From assembly GCA_027382625.1 (NCBI GenBank), contig JAJKFJ010021420.1, positions 1 to 64,000 of the forward strand: a stretch of 64,000 nt of DNA, given 5' to 3'. Position 1 is the stretch's first letter. Each line of letters starts with the position of its first letter. The notes under the pieces are model-generated. The model worked only from the letters and a program-made list of their open reading frames with translations. It did no database searches and was not told the DNA's origin. Shown here piece after piece: positions 12,140-24,802 of the stretch. The DNA is from Tetmemena sp. SeJ-2015. Taxonomy: Eukaryota > Ciliophora > Spirotrichea > Sporadotrichida > Oxytrichidae. A program made the translations under genes and the position numbers.

Positions 12140-13919
12140 TTGTATCCTAATTTATCTTTAGCCTTAATTTATTGTTAAGCTGATATTGGATATGAGAACG
12201 ATCACCTGTTGGTTAGGGTTTTCTCTAATGAATTGGGGAACAAAGGACTCTACTTCTTATCTTGCTTTGATGTTTTTTGCAAATTAAGTTTTGCGAATCT
12301 GAGTATCTATGCTTTTATAAAACTGCTGAATATCCTTGAAATACCTCATGGTGAAGTAGAACTCATTGGATGAAGACTCCCACATCATTATCTGAGCATT
12401 TTTGTCTAAGCTTGCGATCTCTTATTTTATCACTTGATTGCCCTCTGCGGGGTTGCTAAGCTCAAGCTGCTTTGGTACAGATGAAGAGCCATTCGATTAT
12501 TCAAATAGCTCGATTGCTTTGTTTAAATTTATTAAAAAGACCAAGTAAGTAATTTGATAGATCAATGATATGCAAAATTTAATCAACAGCAATAAATTCA
12601 AGACTCTAAGCTGAACCATTAAGTTTTATAAAATAGATCACATAAATTGCACCAAGGTGTAATTCTAGCTAACAAAAGTGCTGGCTGCTAATGCAGGAGT
12701 ATTAAGCGTTACATTTACTCATATTTTTGGGTGCGCTTAAAACTTATGAATTCTTTCATACTTTAAATATCAAAATAAATTATGAATGGTAATCAAAACA
12801 TTTATCCGGCAAAATTTCTGGATTACCACTTAGAATCGGCTTAAGTACTTTAGTTGTTGCTGATTTGCTATAAGCTTTCGAAGTGGCTACTTTTATAAAT
12901 GAATGTTTTGAAAGAATGAGTATCTCTTATTTATTTGAATTCTTAATGTTTTAAAACAATATCCTCCTCCAATCTTATCCAAAATTTATATAGTTAATAT
13001 GATGAGTTGGGCTTTCATTTTAGGGCCCATACATATTTGCTTCGAGGAGTTAGCTCTAGAGGAAGGACTTAGAATTTTGAAGAAGAGATTCCTTTGCATT
13101 TGATTCGTTCTTCTATGGAGGTTTCTTGCTTGACAAATCAACTTTTGGATTAAATAAAATGTATCTAGAGGAGATAGGTTGCTAGAGACTGGGGCTGAGT
13201 TGAACTGCTTAAAGTAATCGAGAACATCGTGTTCATTTACATAGGCCTTTTCCAGCTGGTAGATAGTGTTTTCTTCTTCTTGCAAGCCTTGGATTTCACT
13301 CATCTCATAGTCCATGTTGAACTTATCTTATCCCTTCAATGGAAATGAATCCTCTTGAATGTGATAATACAATCTCCTGTTTCTCTATTGGTAGTCTTCA
13401 TACAGCTACTCCATTATCTAAAATAAAATCTTGTTATTCAGCAAGTGGTTTATGAATCCTTGGTTTTCAAAACCCTTTGAGTAGGAGGGCGGATTGTTTA
13501 TCGTCAACTGGATGTCCGTATTGTAATCACTCACATAAAATATAAATTATAAAAAGCAAGAATAGTAAGTTCTTATTCTAATTACTTAAGCTAACATTAA
13601 GTATAATAATTATAATAATTTTGTAATCAGTAGTGAAGCCTTAGTTATCAGAGAGATAGCTGAGAGATATTTTATTTTGATTTCTCTGCTCTTTTTCAAG
13701 CTTGAAGAGCACCCTTTCTTGCATAATATCTTGTTTATTAGTTTGCTTTGATAAAGAGAGATGTTTAAATAAAAATAAGAAGCATATAAAGCAATAAAGT
13801 TTGGAGCAAGAGTTTCCTATCTTCAACTCCTGTTTTCGGTCTCTCTTCTTCATCCATTTAGATTTCTTGTCTTCTTATCTGTCTCTGATGCTTTTGCGCG
13901 CTTCAGAAGCTGAAGGCAT
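12140..13919 (-). CDS. Unknown protein with hydrophobic segments
   Basis: Leftward gene from ATG 13919, starting with a basic, charged N-terminus (MPSASEARKS...KKRDRKQELK). The frames at 13320-13510 and 12986-13315 are clearly coding; the latter reads DYEMSEIQGLQEEENTIYQL and then DTFYLIQKLICQARNLHRRT. Further on, at about 12700-12500, comes a hydrophobic run (LNLLLLIKFCISLIYQITYLV), probably membrane-spanning, followed by a polar region ending near 12150. AT-rich gaps at 13540-13640 and 12730-12980 separate the blocks and are probably IESs or introns. No family was recognised; a membrane-attached structural protein is only a guess. Confidence 0.45.
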
Positions 13920-13979
13920 GATCCTTAGAGTCGCAAGCCTTCTTTTCACAAACCTTAATAAATAATTATATTGCAAACA

Positions 13980-15881
13980 AAACTATCTAATTCAAATTAT
14001 TCTATAAAAATTGATTTGAAACATATGCTAATGCTATCTGATAAGTAATATGCTTTTCTTCTTTTATATTATGCCATCATTAAATAAATGATTAAAGTAT
14101 TATAAATTAAGTAAACCTTTAGTCAAATGATAGGCTAGTCTTGTTCTATGCCAGCCCATTACCTTCTGCTTAGAACATTTAAGGGTAAGGATTCGTAGGA
14201 ATACTCTTCTTAGAGAACCGTTAAATGAACTTCCTAAAAATATATTATATTATGGATATTTCCTTTCAAAAGGAGTCTACTATCGCTCTTTAGATTTAGG
14301 TTCCTTAAACTCAGGAGTAAGGACAGCTTTGCAGGGGAGTTTGATTTCATCCATGAGTGCTTCCTCAGTTTCACATATGTCGGACTTCAACTCCTCTTTA
14401 ATTGAATATTGCTCAGATAGTTTAATCTCGTACTCCTCTCGAACATCACCCTCTGGATTTGTAGAGTCTGAGCTTGCGTTATCATTAAAACTAGTTACTG
14501 TTAGGGAAGCAAGATTCTAAGGCTTCTTTCTATTTTCATCTCTGGAATGAGCCTTCTTTTCCCTTTCAATGCAATTCAAGGTTTGTATGGCCTGCTCATA
14601 AGTCAACCCCTAGCTGATATCTACATAATAAATAATAACTCATTTACAATTATTTGAATTGCTTTGAGGATTTAAAGAGAAACTTTGTCAAGATTTATGA
14701 GATGCTTTTAAATCTTAGAAAACACATTTGCCACATGTCTCTTGCAATGCAGTACTCAAGTCATATCTCTGCAACTAGAGTAGAGAGAGGACCCTTAAAT
14801 AGTTGAAGTCGTCGTCTGACCATCTTTCAATCCTGTTTCTCATCTTTGAGTTTTCCTTTATATCTTGCTTTGATGGGTGATTGGTCTTTCTAGAAAAATG
14901 ATGTTTATTAGAGCGCTGAAGATTTCTGCCCTCATTTTATTAATTCTTTTACTTCTAGATCCCCTTTTTCAAGGCAGGAACCTTCTTTAGCTTTTGGCCT
15001 TTTTCAGCACAAATCTTCGCTCTACTGATAGGAGAACTGCACTTGGCTTTTGCCTTTTGCTAAGTATTGCTCTTTTAAAATTTTATATAAGAAATAGAAA
15101 TAAATATTATAAATAATTTAGAATTAAGTCGCTAATCTAGGAAATGATTTACTTCTTTAATTGTAGAGTAATTCTTTTTAATAATGGTAGTATTTTAAGA
15201 TCTAGTTACTCTGGGTTCAAACTTTTTGATTGAAGCAACTTTGGGTGGTAATTGCTGCTAGGATTTATTTTCAAAGATTGTATCCACAAATGAATTCAAA
15301 TCTGTTTAAGCTTAGCCAACACTAAAACTCTGTCTTTCCCCTTTGACCATTGAGTGGCATGACTTGTGGAAAGTGATTGTTCCTCTTTGTCTTTGCTCTG
15401 ATTAGCTTTTGCAATCGCTAGGATTCCTCAATAGAAATGAAGGCCTGCAAGACTGAGGTTTGCATTTTAGATCCACTGGCGAAGAGCTTTTCATGACTGA
15501 AGCAGGATAGGGCTTCTACAAAAAGTCTGAGCAATTTAGGCCTTCAAGACTGTTTTGACGGCAATTTAGCAACTCTTTCACTGGGATGCGAATCAAAGTC
15601 AGGTCCTATGTGGATGGCTCGATCACATACTACTCCAATCTCTTACCCAAATATAAACTAAAATTTCAATTATAAAACATCCCACACTTTTCAATCTTTG
15701 CAAGTGAGCTGAGTTCTTTGGGAATATAGGATTGATCTCCACTTGAAACTGAGAGGGGGGATAATCTTGGAGTAAGGTAGTAAAATCTTGATGAGAACAC
15801 TTTGCGTTGTAAATCATCAGTAACTATTTCCAATTTAATTATTATTGTAATCTCGATTAGATCGCTTAAATACCTCATCAA
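13980..15881 (-). CDS. Unknown Ser/Lys-rich protein
   Basis: Leftward coding sequence with ATG candidates at 15881 and 15817. One clear frame runs from about 15640 to 15130, with motifs RIPVKELLNCRQNSLEGL, FVDTIFENKSQQQLPPKVA and NYSTIKEVNHFLD. Further exons lie at 15060-14930 (basic, AKICAEKGQKLKKVPALKKG), about 14900-14690, and 14620-14290, an acidic block (YEIKLSEQYSIKEELKSDI). AT-rich gaps between them look like introns or IESs. A TGA at about 15663-15665 separates the N-terminal block from the main frame, so the start is uncertain. No known domain. The composition suggests a phosphorylated, mainly disordered cytoskeletal or regulatory protein, but that is inference only. Confidence 0.4.
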
Positions 15882-15954
15882 AATATAAAGCCCAACTATT
15901 GATCACAAGTTTAGTTATTTCAAGAATAACTCTTCATTGAAAAAAGATCAGCAC

Positions 15955-16194
15955 ATGTTTTCTGCTTTGGCCAACTCTATAGATAAAAGAAATCGGCTCA
16001 CCATGAATCCAGGTTTCTACAATTTCGACAATATCTCCTCAGGCTAATATAATGATGGATCCTCCAATCAAGCTGGCTTGACTAGGTAGTATTCACATAT
16101 TCAGCAACTTTACTCAGCCTCTTTTCATTCAAAAGGCTAAGTAAATAATAGTGCTCTCTACCCTTTTCCACATTCTGGGATTTATAGACACTGA
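15955..16194 (+). CDS. Small ORF or gene fragment, unknown
   Basis: Open from ATG 15955 to TGA 16192-16194 with Gln codons TAA/TAG, and open upstream to about 15890. It is rich in Ser, Asn, Tyr and His (for example NPGFYNFDNISSGQYND). Composition is coding-like compared with the AT-rich flanks, but there is no homologue I recognise. It could be the last piece of a gene whose other parts lie elsewhere, given the scrambling seen in this window. Confidence 0.35.
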
Positions 16195-16418
16195 GGAATC
16201 ATACAATATCCTTTTACGCTACACTAACATTAGGTTTATATTGTTTCATTCTTTATATTCAAATTTTTATAATCTTTCACTTTTCTTATTATTCTTATAG
16301 TAACTCATTTATTTATTAAAAATATTGACTACACTAATTAAAATTTTATTGATATTATGCTTTAGACTTTTATTTTTAAAAAATTATTGCAAAAAAGAAT
16401 TTATATTTATTATAATCT

Positions 16419-17658
16419 ATGGTGTCAAGGAATCCAGACTAATTTTTAAAAGAAAATCAGGATAAGGGAAGCGCCAAATTTCTTTATAAATCCTCAGATT
16501 CCTCAAAATAGTTGTCTAATCTACAAGGATAAACCAATTTGCATAAACAAATTACCTAAAATTGTTTCTTTAATTATAAGGTCAGCAATAGAGGAGGTTT
16601 TATTTTTGGTAATTCCAAACTGAAAAGTTGACAGAGGAGCAAATGAACAATTTCATAAATTATGGAACAATCTAATAGGACTAAGAACTCAATAAATCAT
16701 TTGAGAGACTAGATAAGACTAGGAATATCAGATCTCTCAGATCTGGATCATCAACTCAAAGGCAGTCACTATACAACGATCAGGAGGTAGATGGTATATA
16801 AGTTCATTCGAATACTCATACGACTTCTAGAAATGGAGGGAGAATATTTTTAGTTTTTATATCTAGTCATGAAACGACAGATGATTACGTTCTGTTCATG
16901 GGGCTACTTACTTTAATAATTTTTGAAATAGCAGCAGCCCTGAAAGTTAGCAAACTCCTCGATTGGTATTGGATATTCATAGTGATCCCACTTGAAATAT
17001 CTTTGTTCATGTTTACCTATTTCATATTGAGAAAGAGTTCTAAAATATTGGAGAGGCTTGTAACAGATGATCTGAGATACTACTTCTACCTGATTTTGAA
17101 GATTTTAACCATTAAGAGTTTAATAGGGCTGATAACCTTTGCTGCGCTGACTGAACTGTTTCCATTTTTAATGGAGGAATTCGACATCGCTGCTACTTCT
17201 GCAATATGCTTTTAAAAATGAAATTAGTCTTTTCGATTGTGTGGCTCTCAGTCATTTTGATGTATTACCCAGAGATCCAAGCTTATTCACAGAGATTGCC
17301 AAGACTGCTTATTTAGAATGGAGTTCTATCTATTGCATTTTTCATAAATCTGATGGTTCATCTTAATTATAGCGAGGAGTTTTCAAACTATTTGCTTTTG
17401 TTGAGTCCTCTAATTGCTAATTTCTCTCTAAACATTTCGCAAGTTTATCTTCATGGAAAGGAACACAAATTAGTTCATCCTGAAAGAGAAATACTGATAA
17501 ACTCTCTGTTACTGTTTGCTACGATCTAAGTATACATGATTTTGGAGGGCATCTTCAGTTCTATATTTAATTTGGAGTACTTGCTTATATACTCGATTAT
17601 GATGGAAATTTACTTCTACGTTCTGTTGATGGAACTTAATGACGACGAGTTTTATTGA
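16419..17658 (+). CDS. Multipass membrane protein, unknown family
   Basis: ATG 16419 to TGA 17656-17658. A polar N-terminus (about 150 residues, NYKVSNRGGFIFGNSK) is followed by at least six hydrophobic segments: LFMGLLTLIIFEIAAALKV, WIFIVIPLEISLFMFTYFIL, ILTIKSLIGLITFAALTELF, IVWLSVILMYYPE, VLSIAFFINLMVH and two near the C-terminus (SLLLFATIQVYMILEGIF, YLLIYSIMMEIYFYVLLM). It resembles the TMEM/THH-like multipass proteins common in ciliates, with no diagnostic motif. A 20-nt IES (17209-17233) interrupts a membrane helix. One more frame change occurs near 16610-16780. Its place in the cell is some membrane; nothing more specific can be said. Confidence 0.6.
17209..17233 (+). other. IES, 20 nt, pointer CTTTT
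   Basis: CTTTT is repeated 20 nt apart inside a transmembrane helix. Deleting one copy with the insert joins FDIAATSAIC to FSIVWLSVILMYYPE in frame; otherwise the frame is lost. Confidence 0.82.
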
Positions 17659-17734
17659 GTTGGTAAGATTTAATTTATCTATTTCTAAATCGCATTTTTG
17701 TCAGATTGAGTTGTAATAATTTAATTAAATCAAA

Positions 17735-18669
17735 ATGATGAACAAAATGAAATCGTACTTCAAAAGAAGGATGTAGTTGCTAAATTAGTGGTTAACGGAG
17801 CTATCACCTAAAAGACGTATAAATACAGCTGCTTATGTTAATTGTTATAGGTCACATAAATTACTCAAAGACATTCAAAAGATCCACGATAAGAAAAAGA
17901 AAGTTAACATCGTAGCTTTTAGTTTATCAAAATTTAATATTTATAAGTATGAAAATTTAGCTGTTGCACTTGCTATTAACTCACCTGGGGGTCAGCTAAT
18001 CAGTCAGAAATCTTAGGAGCAAGAATAAAAGTTTTGGCTAAGAGTCTGGACACCCCTCTTTACACTTTCAGTGAAAACTTAGCAGCAAGTGGAGGCTACT
18101 GGCTCTTGTGCATAGGGGATGAGGTCTTCACTAATAGAAATTCATTGGTGGGCAGCATAGGTGTGATTTCAGCTACTGTAAATGCTAGAGGGCTGTTCGA
18201 CTAAACTCAAATAAAGAAGATATCAATATCCACCAGTGAACAACTTATTAACATAACTTTATTCAAACTTTTAGAAAGAAGATTGGATTACCTCAAAGAA
18301 GAGGGAGAAGAAACTCAAAAGGATAGAGATTTTCTTAGAGAAGAGATGAAAGATATCTTTGAAATTTTCAAGGGTCATGTTCTAGAGCATCGAAAAGATA
18401 AGATATCTCCAGAGAAATACGATAAAGTCTTTAATGCCGACGTTTTTAATGGAGTAGAAGCAAAAGAGCATGGGTTGGTTGACTCATTTGGAGATTTAGA
18501 TGCTATCATGAAATAGAAGTTCCCCAAGGCAGAAATTGTAAATTATTCAAAGGAGTCACCACTTGAGGGGCTGATTAAATAGGTCTAGTAGTTTACTGGA
18601 ACTCAATCCTAAGCAAATCTGCTCTCTAGATTTTAAATGGGAAATTTAAAGGAAGCAAGTAAACTTTGA
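17735..18669 (+). CDS. SppA-type signal peptide peptidase (family S49)
   Basis: The core matches the S49/ClpP-crotonase fold: LAINSPGG at about 17965, then EILGARIKVLAKS, TFSENLAASGGYWLLC (nucleophile Ser in the ASGGY motif), GSIGVI, and a C-terminal half with an EHGLVDSFGDL motif. SppA cleaves remnant signal peptides in membranes; eukaryotic copies usually sit in plastids or other organelles. This short form (about 300 aa) matches single-domain S49 enzymes. The catalytic Lys expected in the N-terminal half cannot be assigned with certainty. The start is one of two adjacent ATGs (17735, 17738), with a basic N-terminus that could be a targeting signal. A one-base shift lies in a run of five G at 17985-17995 and looks like a homopolymer error. 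Stop TGA 18667-18669. Confidence 0.82.
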
Positions 18670-18734
18670 TTTAACTTAATAACTCACACACACATATCAA
18701 GGTAAATTAAAGGATCAAATTAAAATTTAAAATT

Positions 18735-21700
18735 TCAATTATTGGCCAACAGTGTATTACTGGAGAAAGGCTTTTCGTAGTTAGCATGCATTTTGTCATA
18801 CCTCTTCTTGCTGTTTCTTTTAAACTTTAGACCTTTAAATAGTCTTTGGCTTTGATTTGCACTTTCTTCTTCACTTGAAATTGTGAAGCCAGTATAGACC
18901 TTCAATCCTTTCAAAAGCTCTACTAGTTGAGCCTTATTATTGTTTGTAAATATAACAAATATATTTAGTTCTAAATGTATTTTGATCAAGGAATAAAAAG
19001 TGAAAGGTTTGAAGAGTTGAATCTAGATGCGTGACTCATTTGTAAAAAGAGTTGCGATATCTTCTCCTGTCTTTCCCTATTTGATAGATATCCATAGTAT
19101 CCGCCCTCATCAAATACATATTTCGTCAAGAAATGCCTAAATTTATCATACTAGTGAAGTGGATGAATATTTAACCCCATACTTTTAAGATCGTTAGTCT
19201 CAAAATCTTTAATGGATCTTTTAAATCTCTCTTCTGAATAGAAATTTATGTCCATGCTAAGAGCCAAAGAGAAAGCATTGAAAACTCTCAGCTTATTAGC
19301 CATTTCAAATTAAAGTACCTTCTAATCCTCTAGATGATGAAGCTCTCTTTAGAAATGCTTTAGGAAGAAAGGCTTGTGACACTTTTAGTCCTTCTTCCTA
19401 GGGCTAAGTGAAGTAAGTTCAATAAATTCATTTGAAGTCAAAAATTTCAAAACTTCTTCCTTCTCTTCATCATTTATGTCTCCTTTTTCAATCTGATTTA
19501 CTCCAGCAAAGATAGTGATAAAAAAGATTAATAATCGTAAACTCGAAACTAGGAATATTTTTTCTATAGTAAGGAATTCGATTTCAAAATCTGTAATATA
19601 TCCCTCAAATGAATTAAGGAGCATACTCTTAAATTCCTCCACAGATAGAGCTTCCTTGAGACCTCCATATTCTTTGAACATCTTCCTTATAGTTCTTGGC
19701 ATATTTTTCTCATCAAATGTCATGATCTTAATTATAAGCAGCTCATAGTACCTTTTGAGTAGAGCGAGCTCGTTATTAGACTTCAAAAGATCCCTCATGG
19801 ACATACCAATCATCATCTTAAGATCTCTTTAGATAATAACTTTCTCATTTTCCTCATGATCAACAATTTATTTTTCAAGTTGATCCTAATTCTGCTCCTC
19901 TTTGGTAAAATGCTTATGAACACTCCTCTTCTGATTTTGCTTTTGTCTCCTCATGTAAACTTTACTTCGCTTGAAAATATCTGTCTCTTTCTCGATCACA
20001 TACTGAACTCTGTCTTATTATAAAAGAAGAAAGACTATATAATAAGCTAATAGTCTTTTGCCATCTGAATAAGCTAATTCTTATGGCTATTGACAAGTTC
20101 AAGTAAGTAATCTACATCCATAAACATCCTTTTCTCGTCATTTTAATTTTAAACTGTGTGCTAAAATCCAAAAGCCTCCTAGATAATCAGGAATTCAAAA
20201 AATTAACCAAAGAATCTTCTGCCTATGTCTTAAAATTGGCTATTGCTTCCAATCTTGAGATCCTTGAAAGCATGCTTCAAGCTACTAAACAAATAAATTA
20301 TAATAAGTAAATAGTTATATTGGCAGAAATCTTTCAAGTCGAAGTCAGATAAGACTAGGTAATCAAGCTCTCTATCTTATTTCTTCTTTTGTATTTCTTT
20401 GATAAACTAACACATCAAAATATCGTGAATGTAGGGTCGATTTGTTTGCCACTTGTTGGCCTAGAATAAATGCTGGAAAATTTTAGCTGCAAACATATTT
20501 CCACTTTAGAAATGCCTGCTTTTACTATTTGAATACTCAAAGCAAGTATTGTTTATTATAAAAATCTGATCTGATAGAGAGAGTCGGTTGGTTCTTTCAT
20601 TTAAGCTCTAGGAAGTAGTACATGCAGTGATCTCTAAAGCTAACTGACTTTCTATGCTTGCCATCGACAAAGCTCATCAAGAAGTTGTTTATTTTCTCTG
20701 TGAATAGGTTCTTCTCGAGTATTCTGTCTTTCTCGAAATCTCTCAAAGTCTATGGATCGAAAAAGTCAAATAAACCTCTTAGCTCTTATCTCCGTAGCCT
20801 AATTTTTCAAGTTCGAAAAAATCTCTTATCTCTAAGGGCATTTTTAAACGCTCATCATCAGTTTAAACATCCTTATTCTTTTTCATTTTCTCTTTAAGCA
20901 AATATTTGTTCCTATTAGGGTCATCAAAGTTCATCATATTGGAAAAACTAAAGAGTTATGTCATCTACTGCATATTAAACGTCTCTTATTTATCCAGGTA
21001 TGTCTTCATCTAAGATGCAAATCTATCTTAAAAAATATTTTGATGTCAAAATCTTAACAGTCATTAAAATATTTTAAAGTGAATCTATCCATTTCAGGTA
21101 GAGTTTATTTGACAGCCTCTGTGTAGAGCATATCAATTTTACCTTACATATTAGCTAAGTCAATCTCAAACTTATTTCTCTCAAGGGTAATTCTCTCTAA
21201 CCTCTATTCTAGATTTACTATGTTGTTCTTGAGTGAATCAATTTGAAGCTGTTTTATGCTCTTGGGTACAGGTCTACTTAGCTCATTTATCTTCCATTCA
21301 TAGGCTGACTTCATAGTAGTATGCTATTTATTGAACAGTGTGAAAATCTAATCCATCATCTTAATTGACAGTTTTATAATAGCCTCAATAACAATTAGGG
21401 AACTATTCTGTGCTTGATTCGTCAGGAAGATAAAGGGACGCACTTCTAAGATAAGCTTGTGAAACTATTATCTTAAAAAGTGGCAATTGAACTCTTCTTA
21501 TTGATTCACATCATCTATCTATATAGAATTAACTTGTAGATAACTTACAAGTGCTAAAACTCTATCTCTTATTGCAAATAGTCTATCGTTTTCAGCTGTT
21601 CCTTGGATTGAATGCATTCTGAAGGTCTCTAGGAAAATTGGCCTCAGAGCTTCAAACATATTTTCAATTACTTCTCTGATGTCTTTAAACACTATCAACT

Positions 21701-23450
21701 CTTTCAAAAAATATAATGCTAATTTCAGAAATTGTTCATTCCTTTTTTGCTCACTCAGATATTGATCCTGTATATATTCTGCTTAATGAGTCGATAGTTT
21801 AAAATCCATTTAATTAAACAACCCTGATATAAATTGCTTAGTAGTCAAATTTTCTTTATTGTATTGTTCCATGTCAATAACTTTTCTCTAGAGAGGTTTT
21901 TGAGGCCGTGTTTCTAAATGAATTTATGAAAGCTTCTTTATAAACTTTATTTTTCTAGTTCTGGGAGAATGACATTAGCTAGATGAAATAAATTAAATTT
22001 TATGGATGAATTTCTTGCACTCAATTTATCTTAGGGAGGATCTTATTCAGGTAGAATCTGATCTTTGGCAATAAAGAGTGAAGCTAAACTACTTGATAAT
22101 GACTTAATAAATTTATAAAACTTCTTGGCAAAGGTACGAGTAGGAGATTAATTGGTTGAATAGTCATAGCTCTTGAATGATCTTAACAAGGGAGATACTT
22201 AAGCAGTTTGGGCTCTTTCTTTTGTCTTTACTTTCTTGATAGAGTATTCTTTTATTATCTTATTAGCTTCATCCTATCGATAAAATTAAATAATTATTTA
22301 AGATCTGACTTTTTACTGAGAAGAGTTTCATACTTTTTATCAATCTTTGGAACTTTGAACTTGTAAGTGGTTCGCTAATGATTCTTGTGCAGTTCTTGCA
22401 TCTTCTTTTCTTCATTAAGTCTTCCTTGCTAGAGAGTATTTGTTTCTTTATTTTGTTGATTTGCTCTATCAGACTATTTAATAATTTGCCACTAATTTTT
22501 GTCTAGGTAGGTATTCTCAATTTTTTCCAATTCATCATTTAAAGTTTAATCAAATTATGATAATTTGTATTCATATCTTGATGGATTTCCAGTAACAGTT
22601 ACGTAATTTCCCGCAAAATCAATTGGCTTTAACATAAAAATAAATTCTGAATTAACTATTGATGAATCCTAAAGTCCTCTTTGTTTATTTTGATCACTTC
22701 ATCTGAAATTATTTTTCTTGAATCATTCCTTACGAATCAGGATTCATTATAATTTTATGTAATAGGAGATTAATTGAGTGGAGAAGAAGGCATATGAGGC
22801 CTCCACTCTCATTAACACTAGTCCTTTAATCAATAAGATTTATTTTCAATCCAAATTCATTTGTACTTAAGGTATTCATGAGACTCGCTGCTGAACTCCT
22901 TCTCAAAAGCTTCATTCTTTCTTAGTCGTTTGGTTGAGGGTGAGCACGATCTTGATTTGATATTGATCTAATTTTCTCTTATATTTATGGACCTTTTTAT
23001 TCAGCAGCAGTAAGCCTTGTAGTGCCGTAATAATTTGAGTTGAAAAGGGGTGAGTTGGTTCTATTTACATCTTCTAATTTGGGGTTTTAATTTTGATTGG
23101 GCCTTTGAGCAACATGTTCTTCTCTGTTTTGTCAAAAGATTATCATCTAACCTGTGCTGAATAAGATTCTTAAGTATCTTTTAGGATAAGTGGCTTATTA
23201 GTTTTGATGGTTTGCGCTCTGACTGCTTGACTTAAGATTGCAGCAGTCTTCTCTGGGTTCTTTTACTTTTGATCTATCATATAATTAGTAACTGAGAATA
23301 ATATTTTTATATAGAGCCAAGATGAGCCTTCTCCATCTGTCGAGAGATTTGAATGAACAGCTGATTCTACATTTGCTTTTTCTAGAGCTCCTTATCTTTG
23401 TCTTTAGAGAAGTGAGATTAGTACTTTTAAGGAGAAGGATAAATAATTAA
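18735..23450 (-). CDS. Large unknown protein, multi-exon
   Basis: A leftward coding region of about 4.6 kb ending at TGA 18735-18737; the 5' end is uncertain (ATG 23280, or upstream to about 23450). Clear blocks include 23100-22050 (Lys/Gln-rich, TTYKFKVPKIDKKYETLLSK), 21707-21519 (FEALRPIFLETFRMHSIQG and RLFAIRDRVLALVSYLQ), 21300-21050 (coiled coil, LERITLERNKFEIDLANM), 20900-20350, and 19816-19385 (RTIRKMFKEYGGLKEALSVEE). Several are separated by short AT-rich gaps. A hydrophobic run at about 19540-19480 may be an intron read through rather than a membrane helix. I do not recognise the family. The mix of helical repeats and coiled coil would suit a cytoskeletal or ciliary scaffold, but that is inference. 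Confidence 0.45.
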
Positions 23451-23698
23451 TAATTGGCAGTTTATGGGTACTAGTGTCTTTTAGAGTTAGAAGCTGAAGG
23501 TATTGCAGTTTAAGGACGCAGTTAGGATATCCTAACATTCTTGGCCACCAGCTGTTAAATATAACATTAAAGTTTTTCCTCTCTTGTTTGCAATTTGTCC
23601 ATTAATTAATCTCACTAGTTTATAATTTACAAACAGTAATTAATCCCACAATTAATATTTACTTCATAGTGAATAACTTCACTTTAGAAGAGTGTCTT

Positions 23699-24705
23699 AT
23701 GCTGGTGGAAAATAATTATAGAGAATTAATAAAAAGTAAAATGCCAAATTACGGAGACCCCTAATACTGGGACCAGAGATATAAAGAACAGGAAGGAACC
23801 ATTTTTGATTGGTAAGATCTATTTAAAATCCTATGCTAATATTGATTTTTTAGGCTAGAAGATTATGAAGCAATTGAGCCCTTATTGGAAGATGTGTTTT
23901 CAAAAGAGAAGACTATTCAGAAAGTGATTTGAGTTGGAGAGCTAATGTCCGTATTTTAAACCTGGGTTGCGGCAACTCAATTATCTCAGAGGAAATGTAT
24001 GACAAAGGTTAAAACTCTTATTAAGTTTAATTTGTTACAAGAATATTTTCAACATCGATATATCAGCAGTAGTGATAGAATAAATGGCCAAGAGAAATGC
24101 AATGTAAAGGCCTGAGCTCTAATGTAAAATAGATATTGAGTAAATTGGTAGGGGAGGTGATGGACGTAAGAGATATAAAGTATGAGACAGGTTTCTTTGA
24201 TTTAATAATTGATAAGTCCACAATTGATGCTCTTCTCTGTGGAGATAGCGCCTTCATAAACACAGCGCTGATGATGAAAGTAAGTTGAAATAGGATTTGA
24301 TTCATGATTAAAGGAATGTCAAAGAGTGCTTAAAGTGGATGGAAGCTATATGGCGATATCATACGGTACACCTGCAAACAGAATTATACACTACAAAAGA
24401 CCTCACCTCAAATTTGTGGTTTCAACTTTCGAGATAGCCCCAGAAGGAAAGAAATCTCAGGACTCGGTAATCTTTTATTATAAACTAAATTGGCATAGAT
24501 TCATTACGTTTATGTGTGCAAAAAGCAAGAAGGTGCAGATGAGCAGTGCTAAGAATAGTGGGCTGCTGTGGAATAGCAAATTAAAAAGGAAGAAAATGAA
24601 GAAGATGTTCTAGAAGATTCTGATGAGGAGGAAAAATAAATTGATCTATCATCTAAAAATACAGCTGATCTAGAAGACGAGACCAAATCTGCTCAAGATA
24701 GTTGA
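23699..24705 (+). CDS. EEF1A-lysine-methyltransferase-like enzyme (METTL13/EEF1AKMT4 type)
   Basis: A class I SAM-dependent methyltransferase. Seen in order: PNYGDPQYWDQRYKEQE with FDW (family N-terminal motif), motif I RILNLGCGNSIISEEMYDKG, an acidic residue ending the next strand (NIFNIDIS), VMDVRDIKYETGFFDLIIDK, STIDALLCGD, then a C-terminal half with GSYMAISYGTPANR and YVCKKQ and an acidic tail. Human relatives methylate lysines of eEF1A; the substrate here is inferred. Three GT-AG introns (23812-23853, 24280-24313, 24467-24498) and three IESs (17, 26 and 16 nt) must be removed. After that the frame is continuous from ATG 23699 (or in-frame ATG 23741) to TGA 24703-24705. This gene gave the clearest distinction between introns and IESs. 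Confidence 0.87.
23899..23919 (+). other. IES, 17 nt, pointer TTCA
   Basis: TTCA is repeated 17 nt apart just before motif I of the methyltransferase. Deletion joins LLEDVFS to ESDLSWRANVRILNLGCG; uncut, the frame hits TGA. A one-base sequencing error is an alternative. Confidence 0.65.
24008..24037 (+). other. IES, 26 nt, pointer GTTA
   Basis: GTTA at 24008-24011 and 24034-24037. Deleting 26 nt joins EEMYDKG to YKNIFNIDIS in frame. Treating it as a GT-AG intron gives the wrong frame. Confidence 0.88.
24138..24156 (+). other. IES, 16 nt, pointer GAG
   Basis: GAG is repeated 16 nt apart. Deletion joins CKIDIE to VMDVRDIKYE, the expected methyltransferase motif. The pointer is only 3 bp, so the exact boundary is less sure. 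Confidence 0.72.
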
Positions 24706-24802
24706 AAATGAATTTTCTATACTTTATTATACTCAATCAAGTTTTAAAATAATCATCGATGATGTTTGGTGAACTGATGTGCAATTCTATTATAAATTTA
24801 TA

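Noticed and set aside
14329..14520. 63-residue + strand Ser-rich ORF
   Set aside because: The antisense frame is a better coding sequence (acidic helix, continuous with neighbouring exons), so this is its shadow.
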